Shown here: positions 36,317 through 47,514 of the stretch, piece by piece
Position numbering within the stretch: position 1 is the first letter of the stretch
Layout of the letters: each line of letters starts with the position of its first letter
Origin: Rhodeus uyekii
Taxonomy: Eukaryota > Chordata > Actinopteri > Cypriniformes > Acheilognathidae
DNA length: 64,000 nt
Assembly (NCBI GenBank): GCA_037043235.1
Contig: JAWRVZ010000153.1
Span: 1,110,001-1,174,000 of the forward strand
Direction: 5' to 3'
Notes under the pieces: generated by a model
Database searches by the model: none
What the model was told of the DNA's origin: nothing
The model's input: only the letters and a program-made list of their open reading frames with translations
Translations under genes and position numbers: made by a program

Positions 36317-38527
36317 ATGGGTAAGATTCTACGTCTATGCAATATTGATGTGGCTTGGTAGACCTTTAATAATATTCCAAGCAAATGTCTGTGCTGAAAG
36401 AGATATGATGCTTTGTGGAAAGAACTGGGTGATGTGGGCAGTCAATGTTTGCTTCTGTGCCTTTTTTCAAAATGATATGCATGTTGACTCCTCCACCCTT
36501 TTGGTTAAGTTTCTTTATTTTGACTTCTTTGAAATGCTGATTTAATCAATATCATGCAGCAGGGTTAAAAGCTTAGACTCTTATCCAAGAGAGATTTAAA
36601 GGACATCTCATCCATCTCTGTTGTTGATTCTCAGTGCACCACTAATGTAAGATAAAATAACAATCGAGATACATAATAATGATTTTATATATAAAAATTG
36701 TTCCTGCTGTTCTCAACTCAATAATGCTAACACAAATACAGTTTACATTAACCTACAGTTGCAAATTATGCAGAATTATGCAGATAATATTGCATCATTG
36801 CAGTTTTTTCCAGACCTCATTCACATATGCATGTCAATAAAGGTTAAAAAGTTGAAGTCATTCTGCATAATTTGCAACTGTAGGATAATGCAACATGTAT
36901 TTGCATTAAAACTGAGTTGAGAACAGCAGGAAAATAATTTTTGAGTTGCATTATTGTCTATTCAGTGTTCGGCTTTGTGGTCTTATGTTGCATGTGACTT
37001 GTGAAACAAATTTTGCTGACAAAAACTTACCAGCTATAATTTAGGCTATAAAAAAAAAAAAAAAATTGGGGGGGGGGGGGGGGGGGGGGTTAGAAGTACT
37101 CTTGTTTATTCTTACACTTTAAGCAAAGGCATTATTCTGTGTTAAAATACTTTAAAATACAAACACGTCATCCATTTTATTTATAAAATAGACAAAAGGA
37201 TATGATGCCCTCTGTTGGAATTAAACACGCTATGCATTAAATATGATTTAGCCCAATAATGATTAACAATGGACGGGCAACTAAAGTTCATCCATACTGA
37301 AAATCAGCGCTGTAGCAATGCAAAAATTATTTTAAAGTCACACAACAGTTTTATAAAGAGTCAATGAGTTTAATTTGTAAACTTAATCAGTTGATTTCCT
37401 GAATTAATCATTCTAATAGATTCAGTTTTCAACTAATTTAAAATCAAGAACAAAAAAATAAGAACCAGTTATGTTGCATCTTTCATTTACAGTTTTCTTT
37501 CTCTTTTCTTTATGCAGAGAATGTGACCAATGTAACCACCCAAGCCTTATCAAGCACTGAAATCTTCAGTATATGCATATATTTTATTGTCTTCGCTCTG
37601 GGTATCGTTGGAAATGGCCTTGTCATATTTGTGACCGGCTACAAAATGAAGACGACCGTCAACTCCATTTGGTTTCTTAACTTGGCGATTGCAGACTTCA
37701 TCTTCATCTTAGTCATCATCTTCAACATTATTTCAAGCTTTAACAAGAACACTTGGCACTTCGGTGATTTCTTGTGCAAGTTTGTCAATTTTGTGGCGGT
37801 TCTGAACATGTTTGCCAGTATTTTTTTGCTGACCGCTATCAGTCTGGACCGATGCCTGTCCACCTGGGTGATTGTTTGGGCTCAAAACAAACGGACTCTG
37901 GTCAAAGGCAGGATCATCTGTGCACTTGTGTGGGTGTTATCCATCCTCTGCAGCATTCCCTTTGTCATCAACCGCTTAGTAGATAGTAACCGATGCATCT
38001 ATAAAAAAAAAAACAGTATCTTCAACTCTCTGGCCATTTACAGGTTTTTGGTGGGATTTCTCATCCCCTTCCTGATCATTGCATCTTCATACATTGCTAT
38101 TGGAGTGCGAGCCAAACGTCTCAAAAGAGGAAAGAAGCTGAAGCCTTTCCGGGTCATTATAACTGTGATCCTGGCCTTTTTCATATGCTGGTTTCCATTT
38201 CATGTTCAACAGCTGTTTACCATAATTGCAAAAAAAAATGACTGGAGTGACTTTAACAATGTTTTAAACACAATAGGACCTTTCGTAAACTGCCTGACGT
38301 TTATAAACAGCTGTCTGAACCCCATTCTCTATGTGTTTATGTGTGAGGAGTTTAAGAAGAAGCTTAAAGAGTCTCTGCTGCTGGTGCTGGAGTCAGCATT
38401 TGCTGAAGAACATCTGGCTTTCCGATCATCTCGCCCTTCCACTTGTTCAGGCAACTCAGAATCACAGGGTCTCAAGATGAACGACACAACCGTCTCGTCA
38501 TCTGGCAGCGGCCAAAATCAGCCCTGA
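36317..38527 (+). CDS. chemoattractant-type GPCR (formyl-peptide/chemerin receptor group)
   Basis: Two coding exons: 36317-36320 (ATG plus G) and 37518-38527, 337 residues, N-terminus MENVTNVTT with two N-glycosylation sequons. Seven hydrophobic segments. Conserved marks: LNLAIADF (Asp2.50), the TM3 cysteine in GDFLCKF, SLDRCL in place of DRY, the ECL2 cysteine in NRCIYK, CWFPFHV in TM6, and NPILY in TM7. The C-tail is Ser/Thr-rich, fitting arrestin regulation. It is a close paralogue of the gene 5 kb upstream and keeps the disulfide that copy lost. The ligand cannot be told from sequence. Poly(A) signal at 38563-38568. Confidence 0.9.
36700..36940. repeat. inverted repeat (hairpin) in receptor intron
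   Basis: Left arm 36704-36781 and right arm 36858-36934 are imperfect reverse complements. 'ctgctgttctcaactca' pairs with 'tgagttgagaacagcag', and 'acagttgcaaattatgcag' with 'ctgcataatttgcaactgt'. Likely a MITE. Confidence 0.75.
37052..37090. repeat. poly(A)/poly(G) run
   Basis: About 16 A, then TT, then about 21 G, in the receptor intron. The homologous place at 61114-61134 has only the A run. Confidence 0.85.
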
Positions 38528-38579
38528 AGATATTCATTGCTTGAATTAGACTGAAGTGTTTCAATAAAGCATAAGCTCT

Positions 38580-39540
38580 CCACTTTGCTCCCATCCCAGA
38601 TCTGCAGAGTGTGAAGCCATATTTGTTCTATAGAATATCTAAATGTGATTTATGTGCCATTAAAAAAAAATCAGACAGGAGAACACGTCCTCTCTTTTGC
38701 ATTGCCAACCATCGGTTGAGTCATTGTTGTTGCTAGGATGGTATGTATTGATTATGCTTTTTATGGGAAATCTACAGATTTTTGTTTTTTTTTGCCTTTA
38801 CCTTTTGTTTTTTTGCCCTTAAGTGCCTTTGGGGGATGCATTTTTTACAGGTATTTTGTTGTTTAACCTTTTCACTGCATTTAATTTTTCTTCACTTTTT
38901 TAATAACATTTTTAAACCATGTTATAATAGGCTAATGTTTATTTCTATCTATTTTTCTAATGTTTACTTAATAAAATAAGGAACTGAAGAAGTTTTGTCT
39001 GAACCATTCTGTTTTTAATCTTCTTCATTTTTTCATAAATACAATTAACATTTTTATGTCAAACTATGTCTGATCTATATTATTAGTTAAAGTAATGTCA
39101 GAGCATTAAATCTACCATGCTATGGGCAGCTCCAACACTGGCTGTATTATGTGGGCTAATAGTAAAATAAAATACAAATGCATAAATCCATCCATCCTTC
39201 AACACATGATCAGATCAGCCAAGTATTTTGTGAAATCGACCCCGTGATAGTGGAATGATCATCGCGGGTCGGTGTCAACATGATCCAGGATCTTAAAAGT
39301 GTCCCGGAAACAGGAAGCAGCAGCTTTGAGTGTCTTCAGCAAGGGCAAGGGACTTAAACACCTTTAAATTAATGGCGAGCTAACATGTTTTAGAGTGTGT
39401 GCTTCCCCTGCCCTCACTAGAGCTGGCAGGGCTACACACCTCTTATGTTACACTTGTTTGGAGCATAAAGCACATGGTCATCGCTGTTTCGGTCCTCCCC
39501 CCCCAAAAAAAAAAAGCCCTAAAGGATTCTAAACCTAAAA
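38580..39540. other. 3' flank of the second receptor gene
   Basis: AT-rich sequence with a second AATAAA near 38970. Nothing else recognised. Confidence 0.45.
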
Positions 39541-39559
39541 TTTGTACAACTTTTTCACC

Positions 39560-39748
39560 ACCCAGGTTGCATTCTCAGGGCTCGTGTTGAATAGGTTTGC
39601 CAGCACCTTCCTGCTGACAACAATCAGTCTGGACTGCTGCCCGACCACCTGGGTGGGGGTTTGGGCCTGGAGAAAACAAACTGTCCTGAAAGTGAAGATA
39701 ATTTGCTTGTTTATTTGGTCAGCATCATTCTTTTGCAGCCTGTCTTAA
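39560..39748 (+). pseudogene. chemoattractant GPCR pseudogene, TM3-TM4 fragment
   Basis: The reading NRFASTFLLTTISLDCCPTT and then VWAWRKQTVLKVK aligns with the second intracellular loop region of the two receptors upstream (ISLDRCLSTW..VWAQNKRTLVKG). The Arg of the DRC motif is changed to Cys, and the frame stops after SFFCSLS. No TM1-2 or TM5-7 was found nearby. Confidence 0.85.
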
Positions 39749-40199
39749 GTCATAAAGTTAAATGCTTGTCATAAAGGGACATCAAAAAGAAGTGAATAAA
39801 TATTTAGGTATTTGATGATGAACTAAAATTAGAGGCAAACGCTATATTATTAGAAGTGAAGCTATACAGCATATATATTTTCTGAGGAATCTTCAAACTT
39901 TTAATATGAATACTTCTTTCATGAAAATGTTTTAAACTTGTACATTCAATCTGTCTGAAGTTTTTTTTATTATTTGTTGGTATGTGTTGAGCTTGAGTAC
40001 ACAGTTTGCCATCACTCTTACGTGGAAATAAAGGAAACATTGATCAGTGCTTATTTTAGCTTTTATTAGCTTTTATTTGTCTTATTGTAACTCGAAACTT
40101 GAGTATTAGCATCTGCTCTATACAGCATCAAAAACAGCTTAACATCATTACGCTGTGAAACATAATACATTTTAAACAGCAATGAGCTTGTTTTAAACA

Positions 40200-41463
40200 A
40201 CAAAGTCCTCCACTTTTTCAACATCAAAATCTTGTAAATGAGCTGGCCTTTTTCTAGTTCTAGGAGTTATTTCTCTGTTAACGATCTCAGGATTTATATC
40301 CTTGTTTTCAGTGCATCTCTTAGATGTTTGTTTCACTTTCTTTGGTTTTCCCAGTTGTGAACTTTTACCAACCTGTGCTTTTGGAACTTCTCTAGATAGT
40401 ACACTAGATAAACTGGGCTGTTCTTGTCATATCCAATAAAAACACCCTGTTCGCATAATGAGTCCAGTTTTTCCTTTCTCTTGTTTGCAAGCAAAACATA
40501 TTGACCCATCTGACTTCTTTCCAGTGAATAACCCATTCTGTGTTTTCTTTGTACGTCTAATGAAACAGCTGTTCCTCAAGTAAGCTTATGTCTGGATAGC
40601 GTAGTTACACAACTCATCTGGTAACTTGTTTTCCATCAGTAAGCATCTGCTCATGTCATAGAGCAGGGGTGTCGACACATTTTTGGCTTGTGATCTACTT
40701 ATAAAATCATCACATCAAAATGATCTACCTACTATAAATAAGTCAGTGTTGTAGTTTTTATGAACAGTCTGAGAATGACGCTCCACATTTCCCTTCTTTG
40801 GTATAGCGATGATAGACTGGTAGATGAGGCAAACGCATATGTGACATAGTGAAGAAAAAAACTACTTCCACTCTGTATGGAAGTAGTACGTTTTTGACTT
40901 CTTACTTTGTGATCCCCCACTTTTTTGATCCCCCACTCATTTTTATACTGTTACTTAACTTTAAAATAAATACATTTTGGAGACTTTCTAGAGTTTTGTA
41001 GCACTTGGCGCTGTTGTATGCATGCGCATGTGCTGTGACTCACATGTCGGAAAAGGTCAGATATCAGATTGGCTGCCCTGAACATCAATCAAGTGACACA
41101 TATCATAGTGAGGACAGATGATGGGCTGAGGTCTACTTTATTAATTCCATGCGATTTACCCAAACTATCTTTGCAATCAACTGGTAGATCACGATTGACG
41201 TATCATACACTCAGACACTGTCATAGAGTGCTCTCCAACCTCTCTGCTGTGCCATTCTGGTGAGGTGAATAAGGAGCAGAGGTCTCATGCCATGTATTCT
41301 TTATCATCAGAATCTGTAAGTTTCCACACATAAATTCAGTGACATTGTCTGAACGAATGCACTTGACTTCTCCATAAGGAGGTACTGTATATAACAAACA
41401 GGATTTATGCAACCATTTTAAAGAAGTAATCATCTTTTTTGTAATAGCTTTTGGATCAATGGT
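40200..41463 (-). pseudogene. Ty1/copia retrotransposon pol fragment
   Basis: On the minus strand, 41221-41433 encodes the integrase core end (TSAPYSPHQNGTAER) and 40333-40536 the following linker (EQGVFIGYDKNSPVYLVYY). Both are typical of copia pol. Stops and a hAT insertion at 40664-41220 interrupt it. No LTRs were identified. Confidence 0.8.
40664..41220. mobile_element. hAT-type non-autonomous element inside copia
   Basis: The 557-bp insert starts CAGGGGTGTC and ends GACACTG, flanked by the exact 8-bp duplication TCATAGAG (40656-40663 and 41221-41228). Removing it and one duplicate leaves the copia reading frame continuous across the join, an independent check of the boundaries. Confidence 0.88.
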
Positions 41464-41553
41464 GCAACACTGTGTGATGTCACAAGGTTTATTGCATTGC
41501 CTGAGGTAAATAAATATAGTAGAGGACTGAGAGGGAAAGATAAAGACAGATAA

Positions 41554-41973
41554 TGTCAGGGTTCTGTCACTTCAGTTTGGGTTTCTAGTGTGCTGGTTGA
41601 CAGAGCTCTGACACTGCCCCTTTGTGTCTTGTGATTGTAAACCCCACCCACCTTGTTACCTCATTTCCCTTGAGTGTTGTCAGCTGTTCTCAGCTCGTCA
41701 CCTTCCCTCATGTGTCCCTATTTAATCCCGGTGTGTTTGCTGTCCTGTGTCGCGTCGTTGTCGCTCAATGTTCTGTGCTTGTGTACCTGGTTTTCTGGTC
41801 CCCTGTAAATCCGTTTCATCCGGTTGGTTTGTTTTTGTTCTTAGTGTCTAGTTATTGTGTTAAGTTATGTTTTCCCCCTCGTGGGTTTTTGCTTATTGAG
41901 ATTTTCTTTATTTGTTAATAAATTATGCATTTCCCCTGCACTTGAGTCCTCCCCGTTTATGCGTTCCGTGACA
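41554..41973 (+). repeat. 5' LTR
   Basis: 420 bp, TGTCAGGGTTC to CCGTGACA. An AATAAA near 41919 may act as the poly(A) signal in the 3' copy. Confidence 0.9.
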
Positions 41974-41989
41974 GAACGACGCGACCAAT

Positions 41990-42839
41990 ATGAGGACTCA
42001 GCGGGGGAAGGGCTTCCGTCCTCCACCAGCCGCCGCACAACCCAGCCCCCTATACCAACGGATGCTGCAGTTGAAGGCACTGGGCTCCCTCCACCAACAC
42101 GGAGCGGATTTGAAGACCTTCGCTCGGGAGTTCAGCCAGACTGCAGCGGGACTGGGGTATAATGAGGGTGCCCTCAAGGACCTGTTTAATTATGCGCTGG
42201 ATGAGCCCCTCGACTTCTGGAGTATGAGAGGTCTGCAAATCTCTGGACTTCTGGGGGTTCGTGGAATTCCTCATCACGCCCCCCAAGGTTCCGACCCCAG
42301 CGGAATTCCTGGCTGCCGAACTGGCCAGGATAACCGCTGCGCGGCAGGGGGCCATGAACTCGACACCTCGCCGCCGGAGGAGGAGAAGGAAAGGGGCTCC
42401 CTCCACTTCCAATGACCCGCCGGCCGCCGACCCAGGACTCTGTCTGCCTGACCCGCCGGCCGACCCAGGACTCTGTCTGCCTGACCCGCCGGCCGACCCA
42501 GGACTCTGTCTGCCTGACCCGCCGGCCGACCCAGGACTCTGTCTGCCTGACCCGCCGGCCGACCCAGGACTCTGTCTGCCTGACCCGCCGGCCGACCCAG
42601 GACTCTGTCTGCCTGACCCGCCGGCCCTGCCTGAGCCCGCCTGGCTCACCCCTCCGGCGCCGCCTGACCCGCCGGCCCTGCCTGAGCCCGCTTGGCTTGT
42701 TCCCCCGGACCCACCCTGGCCCTCAGCCAGGACTTTAGAGCTGCCAAAGCCAACCTGGCTCATGCCTCCTGTTCCGTCTCCCTGGACAGTTTTTTTTTTT
42801 TTTTTTTTTCTTCTTATTGAGGACCTTTTTCTGAGTTAA
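41990..42839 (+). pseudogene. gag-like ORF, frameshifted, with 11-residue repeats
   Basis: The ATG at 41990 lies 16 bases after the 5' LTR. The first frame (41990-42415) carries a helical gag-like N-terminus (SPLYQRMLQLKALGSL, FAREFSQTAAGLGYNEGALK). At a G run near 42250-42255 the natural continuation moves to the frame open at 42261-42839, with EFLAAELARITAARQ, then RRRRRRRKG and a proline-rich tail. That tail has six tandem DPPADPGLCLP units. There is no zinc knuckle. Whether the shift is a mutation or a programmed event is unknown. Confidence 0.7.
42420..42626 (+). repeat. 33-bp tandem repeat, six units
   Basis: The unit is 33 bp ('gacccgccggccgaccc' then 'aggactctgtctgcct'). Being a multiple of three, it leaves several reading frames on both strands open, which explains the overlapping ORFs there. 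Confidence 0.9.
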
Positions 42840-43058
42840 TTTTTCATTATGTTAAGGACTGTTTATTTTGTTTGATCATCCCTGGGACTCAGTTATTGAC
42901 TTTTTCCTTACTGAGATTTTATTTTGTTGTTGTTGCTCTTTTGGTTGGTCTGTTCTCCCTCCCTGCCCTGGGTTCATGTCAGTTGGTCCCCTGTCTTTCA
43001 CTTCTTGTGGTGCTGCTTCGTCTGGTGTTCATGTAGGGACGCCAGGTGGCGTCCCTTT

Positions 43059-43071
43059 AGAGGGGGGGTAG
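43059..43071 (+). other. polypurine tract
   Basis: AGAGGGGGGGTAG directly before the 3' LTR, the expected plus-strand primer site. Confidence 0.7.
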
Positions 43072-43491
43072 TGTCAGGGTTCTGTCACTTCAGTTTGGGT
43101 TTCTAGTGTGCTGGTTGACAGAGCTCTGACACTGCCCCTTTGTGTCTTGTGATTGTAAACCCCGCCCACCTTGTTACCTCATTTCCCTTGAGTGTTGTCA
43201 GCTGTTCTCAGCTCGTCACCTTCCCTCATGTGTCCCTATTTAATCCCGGTGTGTTTGCTGTCCTGTGTCGCGTCGTTGTCGCTCAATGTTCTGTGCTTGT
43301 GTACCTGGTTTTCTGGTCCCCTGTAAATCCGTTTCATCCGGTTGGTTTGTTTTTGTTCTTAGTGTCTAGTTATTGTGTTAAGTTATGTTTTCCCCCTCGT
43401 GGGTTTTTGCTTATTGAGATTTTCTTTATTTGTTAATAAATTATGCATTTCCCCTGCACTTGAGTCCTCCCCGTTTATGCATTCCGTGACA
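43072..43491 (+). repeat. 3' LTR
   Basis: Same length as the 5' LTR and nearly identical to it. Confidence 0.9.
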
Positions 43492-43744
43492 GATAATTTA
43501 TACGATTTTGTTGTATTAATTAGATTTGTGTTACAATATTGTTTGAGTACAGGTGACTCATGGTTACCATAGTTAAGGAACCATAGGAAGTTTTAACATT
43601 CATGAAAGTGGAAATGTGTACTATTTACGCACCATAAAAGAGAGTGTAGACCAATGCAAAGCATACCAAATGAAGGAAACAAACATGCGATTTTCCAGAG
43701 AGAATCCTCTGAGAATCTGTCAACAAGCCCCTTCACAGGTTCAG

Positions 43745-43880
43745 TCCAGGCTATTGTTTTAAGTGCTGTGAGGATGGGCATGTTGCTTCAAATTACGAAA
43801 ATGATTCCAACCTATCCCTAGTCGCTGATAAGGGAAATCAGTTGAAAGAGCGCCAAGTACTATGGGATAGTCAGTATAGT
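43745..43880 (+). pseudogene. old retroelement gag: zinc-knuckle remnant
   Basis: A frame reading CFKCCEDGHVASNYENDSN resembles a nucleocapsid CCHC knuckle with the last Cys changed to Tyr. It is the first recognisable part of a decayed gag-pol relic that runs, interrupted, to about 51.2 kb. Confidence 0.6.
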
Positions 43881-43920
43881 CCAACCTCCCCAGGAACTTT
43901 AAACGCCATCCGGCTTTTAT

Positions 43921-44319
43921 TGTCATGATAAACGTACAGACACAGACGTGAGTACAATGATGTTTATTGTTTAGCAGGCAAAACTCTGTAACCATCGGTG
44001 ATAAAGCAGGTGTGCACTGTAGAGTGAAGTTCAGTTGGCTTAACTGGCTGAAGAGGGTAGTAGATGATGTGCTAGAAGCGAGGAGATCACGGGAGGAGTA
44101 CGTAGAACTAGTCGGAAGATAATAACTGCTTCTACGGTAGTAGACACAGGCGAGAAGTCAGGTAGTCGAAGTCGAGACCAGACACCGACTGCAGAGAGGA
44201 GGCTGAAGATATAGGAGTGCTGATATGTGACAGGTGCAGGTGATTAGTATTCTGGTGACCGGGATCGTGTGAGAGGAGTGTGCGAGTCTGGTGCGATGGG
44301 TGTTGCTTGATTCGTGACA
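43921..44319 (-). mobile_element. solo LTR (gypsy-type family)
   Basis: TGTCATGATA..TTCGTGACA, 399 bp, flanked by the exact 5-bp duplication TTTAT (43916-43920 and 44320-44324). Related in its ends and some words to the LTR at 57826-58191. It cuts the old gag-pol relic. Confidence 0.85.
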
Positions 44320-44619
44320 TTTATAGAGAGACATACAAGGGCTGTCAATTACCAAACAATTCTCAAGAAGTGAACGAATATGAGCAATTGGAAATCCAAA
44401 GGAAAATGTTGTCCAGTTGGCATACCCAAAGGATTAATTGGCACCAAGTGCACTGATTAATTGGCACAAAGTGAACATTGAAAGAAACCACTGTCCTTGT
44501 CTACTCAAAACAGGGTCTCAAGTGACAACCATTTCCCAGTTTTTTTTATAAGTAAAATCTACCTGGATTAAGCACAACGTCATTGGATAACCTGTTGTAA
44601 ATAGAAGCAGCAAATGGTC

Positions 44620-44690
44620 AAGCGGTACCTTACCTGGGATATGTTGAAGTGAAAATTGCATTTCCCAAAGACTTCCTTAGGTCAGAGGTT
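44620..44690 (+). pseudogene. old retroelement: protease-RT linker remnant
   Basis: A short frame reading PYLGYVEVKIAFPKDF matches the segment after the retropepsin in vertebrate gypsy-like pol. No active-site DTG was found upstream. Confidence 0.5.
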
Positions 44691-44699
44691 GTCAACGCT

Positions 44700-45990
44700 T
44701 ACTTTAGTAATCCCAGAAACAGGTGGCGCTGCTCAGCCGAAGGTGTTAAGGGGAACAAATACCTTATAAAACAGCATCAAATCACACAATGAAATCTCTT
44801 TCAAGTGTGGCGAGGAGGGAGTATACGAGCGATATAGTGAGGTGAGCATATGTGTCACCTCACAACCGTTACTTGAATCAATTTAACAGATATTGCCAGA
44901 CTACACCACCTTGGGATTTCCACCCAAATAATCTTATTGGGAAAACCCTTTTAGACAGGTTCCTTACCCAGTGACGAACAAACCATGTAGACACCGTAAA
45001 AAATAAAAGTATCACTGAACCCGACAGGCTACATTTCTAAACTACACAGCACACTCACATAATGAAAATACCCCAGTGAGCACTGCAGACCACACCAACA
45101 AGGATGGATACCAAAACCAAGAAAGAGATTGTCCCCCTGATAAAATTATTTTTTATGTAAAGTAATCCAAAAAATATTACTATACATAAGAACTCAAACA
45201 GCACAACAAAACATCCTAAAAAGAGGAAACTTCAAAGAAATTAAAGAAACAAATCAAAATAAAGATTCACAAAACATTAACACAGAACTTCTAAATTGAG
45301 TTCATACACAAAATAGTAAAAACAATCAAAGGTCAAGATAAAGAAAACAACACAACTCCTTAGGCATGGGTCCAGCATGAACGTCACCCGAGTTACGAAT
45401 CGAGTACAATTTATACAGGAAAGAAACAGCAGTGTGCCACTGCACAGATGTTATTCACCCTTCAATCCTATGCGGGAGACATAAAACTAATTTATGACCA
45501 TCTGTGAATAGCAATAACTAATCGTTTACTCACCAAAGGGCCACTGCGGGAATGGGAAACTGAATGATTGAACTTTGCAATAGCCACCACTAAAATATAC
45601 AAATCATGGCTCGCAGTGCTTCCACGGCTGAGAAGTAAATTGAATAAAACCACTATATACCTTGGGGAGAAAAAAACGTACTGTTCACTCATCCACCGCT
45701 CAAAGCAGCACAGCAAGATCGGACAGCGACATTGTACACTGTACATATAGTGAGACAGCACTAGGTCACACTCTTTTTAACCCCAGGATTCAACATAGGA
45801 TCTATATGACCATGGAATGTAGTGCAAAATAATTGCAGCACACTAAAACCACAACAGAGCAAGCAGCGACACAAAATATCACAATAACTACCTGAACAGT
45901 CACCTAAACAGACCCAGCATTCGTGTTAGACCGAAACAATGGAGATGAGAGCACACCCAGGAAGTGATGCCTGCCTAGGTGCATACAGCC
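44700..45990. other. unassigned insert between pol pieces
   Basis: About 1.3 kb separates the protease-RT linker from reverse transcriptase. It is A-rich at 45120-45350, has no recognised domain, and its ends were not resolved. Possibly another LTR or a deleted element. Confidence 0.4.
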
Positions 45991-46003
45991 ATGCCCTTTA
46001 TAG

Positions 46004-47509
46004 ATGGCACAAGAGGACACCTTTTCAGCACTTCAAGGCTCAAAATGTCTCTTAGTTTTTGATCTCAAATCTGTGTATTACCAGATTGAACTAGAAGAGA
46101 AAGATAAACCCAAGTGTGCTGTCGTATGCCCATTAGACTTTTGGGAGTTTCAAACTCAGGGCATTACAACACTCCCAGCACATTCCAAAGGCTGATAGAG
46201 AAATACATGTTTGACATCAACCTTTCAGAAGTCCTAGTGTTCTTGGATGATTTGATTGTGTTCTCAGATACGTTAGAAAACCATGCGAGATGCCTTCTTC
46301 ATGTATTTTTTTTTTATGTTTGAAAGACGATATTAAAGCTTTTGTTGGAGAAATGTTGGTTTTTCCAGATATCAGTGAAATATCTTGGAGACATTATTTC
46401 TGAAAGTGGTGTGGAGATAGACCCCGAAAATATAGAAGCTATTAAGATCTGGCCATGTTTAAGGAATCTAAAAGAACTGCGTTATTTTCTGTGTTTTTTC
46501 CAGTTATTACCAGCGGTTCATCAGAAACCATGCCAAAATGGTGAAGCCATTGAATTAATTAGCTGTGGGATAATCCTCCTCTTCAGAGAATTTAAGGAAA
46601 AGTAAGGAAAATACCTACTTTAATTCTAAAGAGCCTTTTGAAGGGAGATGGACAACTGACTGTCAGCAAGCTTTTGAAAAACTCAACATGAATCATGCCG
46701 AAGCACCAGGATTAGGATTTACGGACCCTGGACTAATAAATGTACTGCATACATACGTGAGTTCTACTGGATCAGGTGCAGTGATCTATCAGGAGCAAGA
46801 AGGAGTTCTACGAGCAATTGCATATGCCAGTCGAGGCTTATCAAGAAGTGAGGCCCAGTATCCTGCTCACAAGCTGTAATTCCTAGACTTCCAGTGGGCA
46901 GTCACTGAAAAATGTTGCAATTACCTTTATGGGAGTCATTTCAAAGTGATTGCAGACAGCAACCCCAAAATACAAAATATATTTTAACTTCAGCCAAGTT
47001 GGATGCAACCAGCTATATAGGTGGTTGCCTGACTTGTCCACTTTCTTTATCATCCTGTTAAGAGCAATCTTGATGCAGATGCACTCTCAGATGTCCCAAT
47101 TCAATTGGCCCAAGATAGCTCCTGATGTTGAAAACGAAGTCAAAACTGCTTTGTGTATAGAAAAGCCTTGCCAGGAAGAGAAGCTCCTCTGGTGAACATC
47201 CAAGTCAGCTAGCCACTAGAGTTAGTGTGCATGGACTTTTTGTCATTGGAACCTGACCGTAGCAACATCAAAGAGATATTGGTGATAACTAACTTCTTCA
47301 CCAAGTGTGCAGTCGCAGTCCCCACCCCAAATCAAAAAGCTTGAATAGTTGCCAAGAGTTTGTGGTAAAACTTCATAGTTCATTATGGTTTACCTGAAAA
47401 GCTCCATAGCAACCAAGGACCCAACTTTGAGTCCAAGACCATCAAATAACTTTGTGAAATCACAGGCATCAAGAAGGTCAGAACCACTCCTTTCCATCCT
47501 AGAGGGAAT
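46004..47509 (+). pseudogene. old gypsy-like pol: RT, RNase H, integrase start
   Basis: Broken frames in order: the RT palm (LLVFDLKSVYYQIEL; the catalytic box reads FLDDLIVF), the RT thumb (KYLGDIISESGVEIDPENIE), RNase H (SSTGSGAVIYQEQEGVLRAI), and the integrase core (CMDFLSLEPDRSNIKEILVI, then TTPFHPRGNPVE). Many frameshifts and stops occur. The integrase is cut at 47510 by a solo LTR and resumes at 47998. Confidence 0.85.
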
Positions 47510-47514
47510 CCAGT

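Larger units (their letters stand above)
41554..43491 (+). mobile_element. young non-autonomous LTR retrotransposon
   Basis: Two 420-bp LTRs (41554-41973 and 43072-43491), both TGTCA..TGACA. By eye they differ at only two places (a CCACCC/CCGCCC site and GCGTTCC/GCATTCC). The element is flanked by the exact 5-bp duplication GATAA (41549-41553, 43492-43496). A purine-rich tract (43059-43071) precedes the 3' LTR. The 1098-bp interior has only a gag-like frame and no protease, reverse transcriptase or integrase, so mobility must have come from enzymes supplied in trans. Confidence 0.93.

Noticed and set aside
41622..41918. 98-residue ORF repeated at 43140-43436
   Set aside because: It lies wholly inside both LTRs and a diverged version occurs in the solo LTR at 58700. 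It reflects LTR sequence, not a gene.
42050..42763. 237-residue minus-strand ORF opposite the gag-like frame
   Set aside because: It is produced by the 33-bp repeat (a multiple of three) and GC-rich composition, leaving antisense frames open. No start context or domain.
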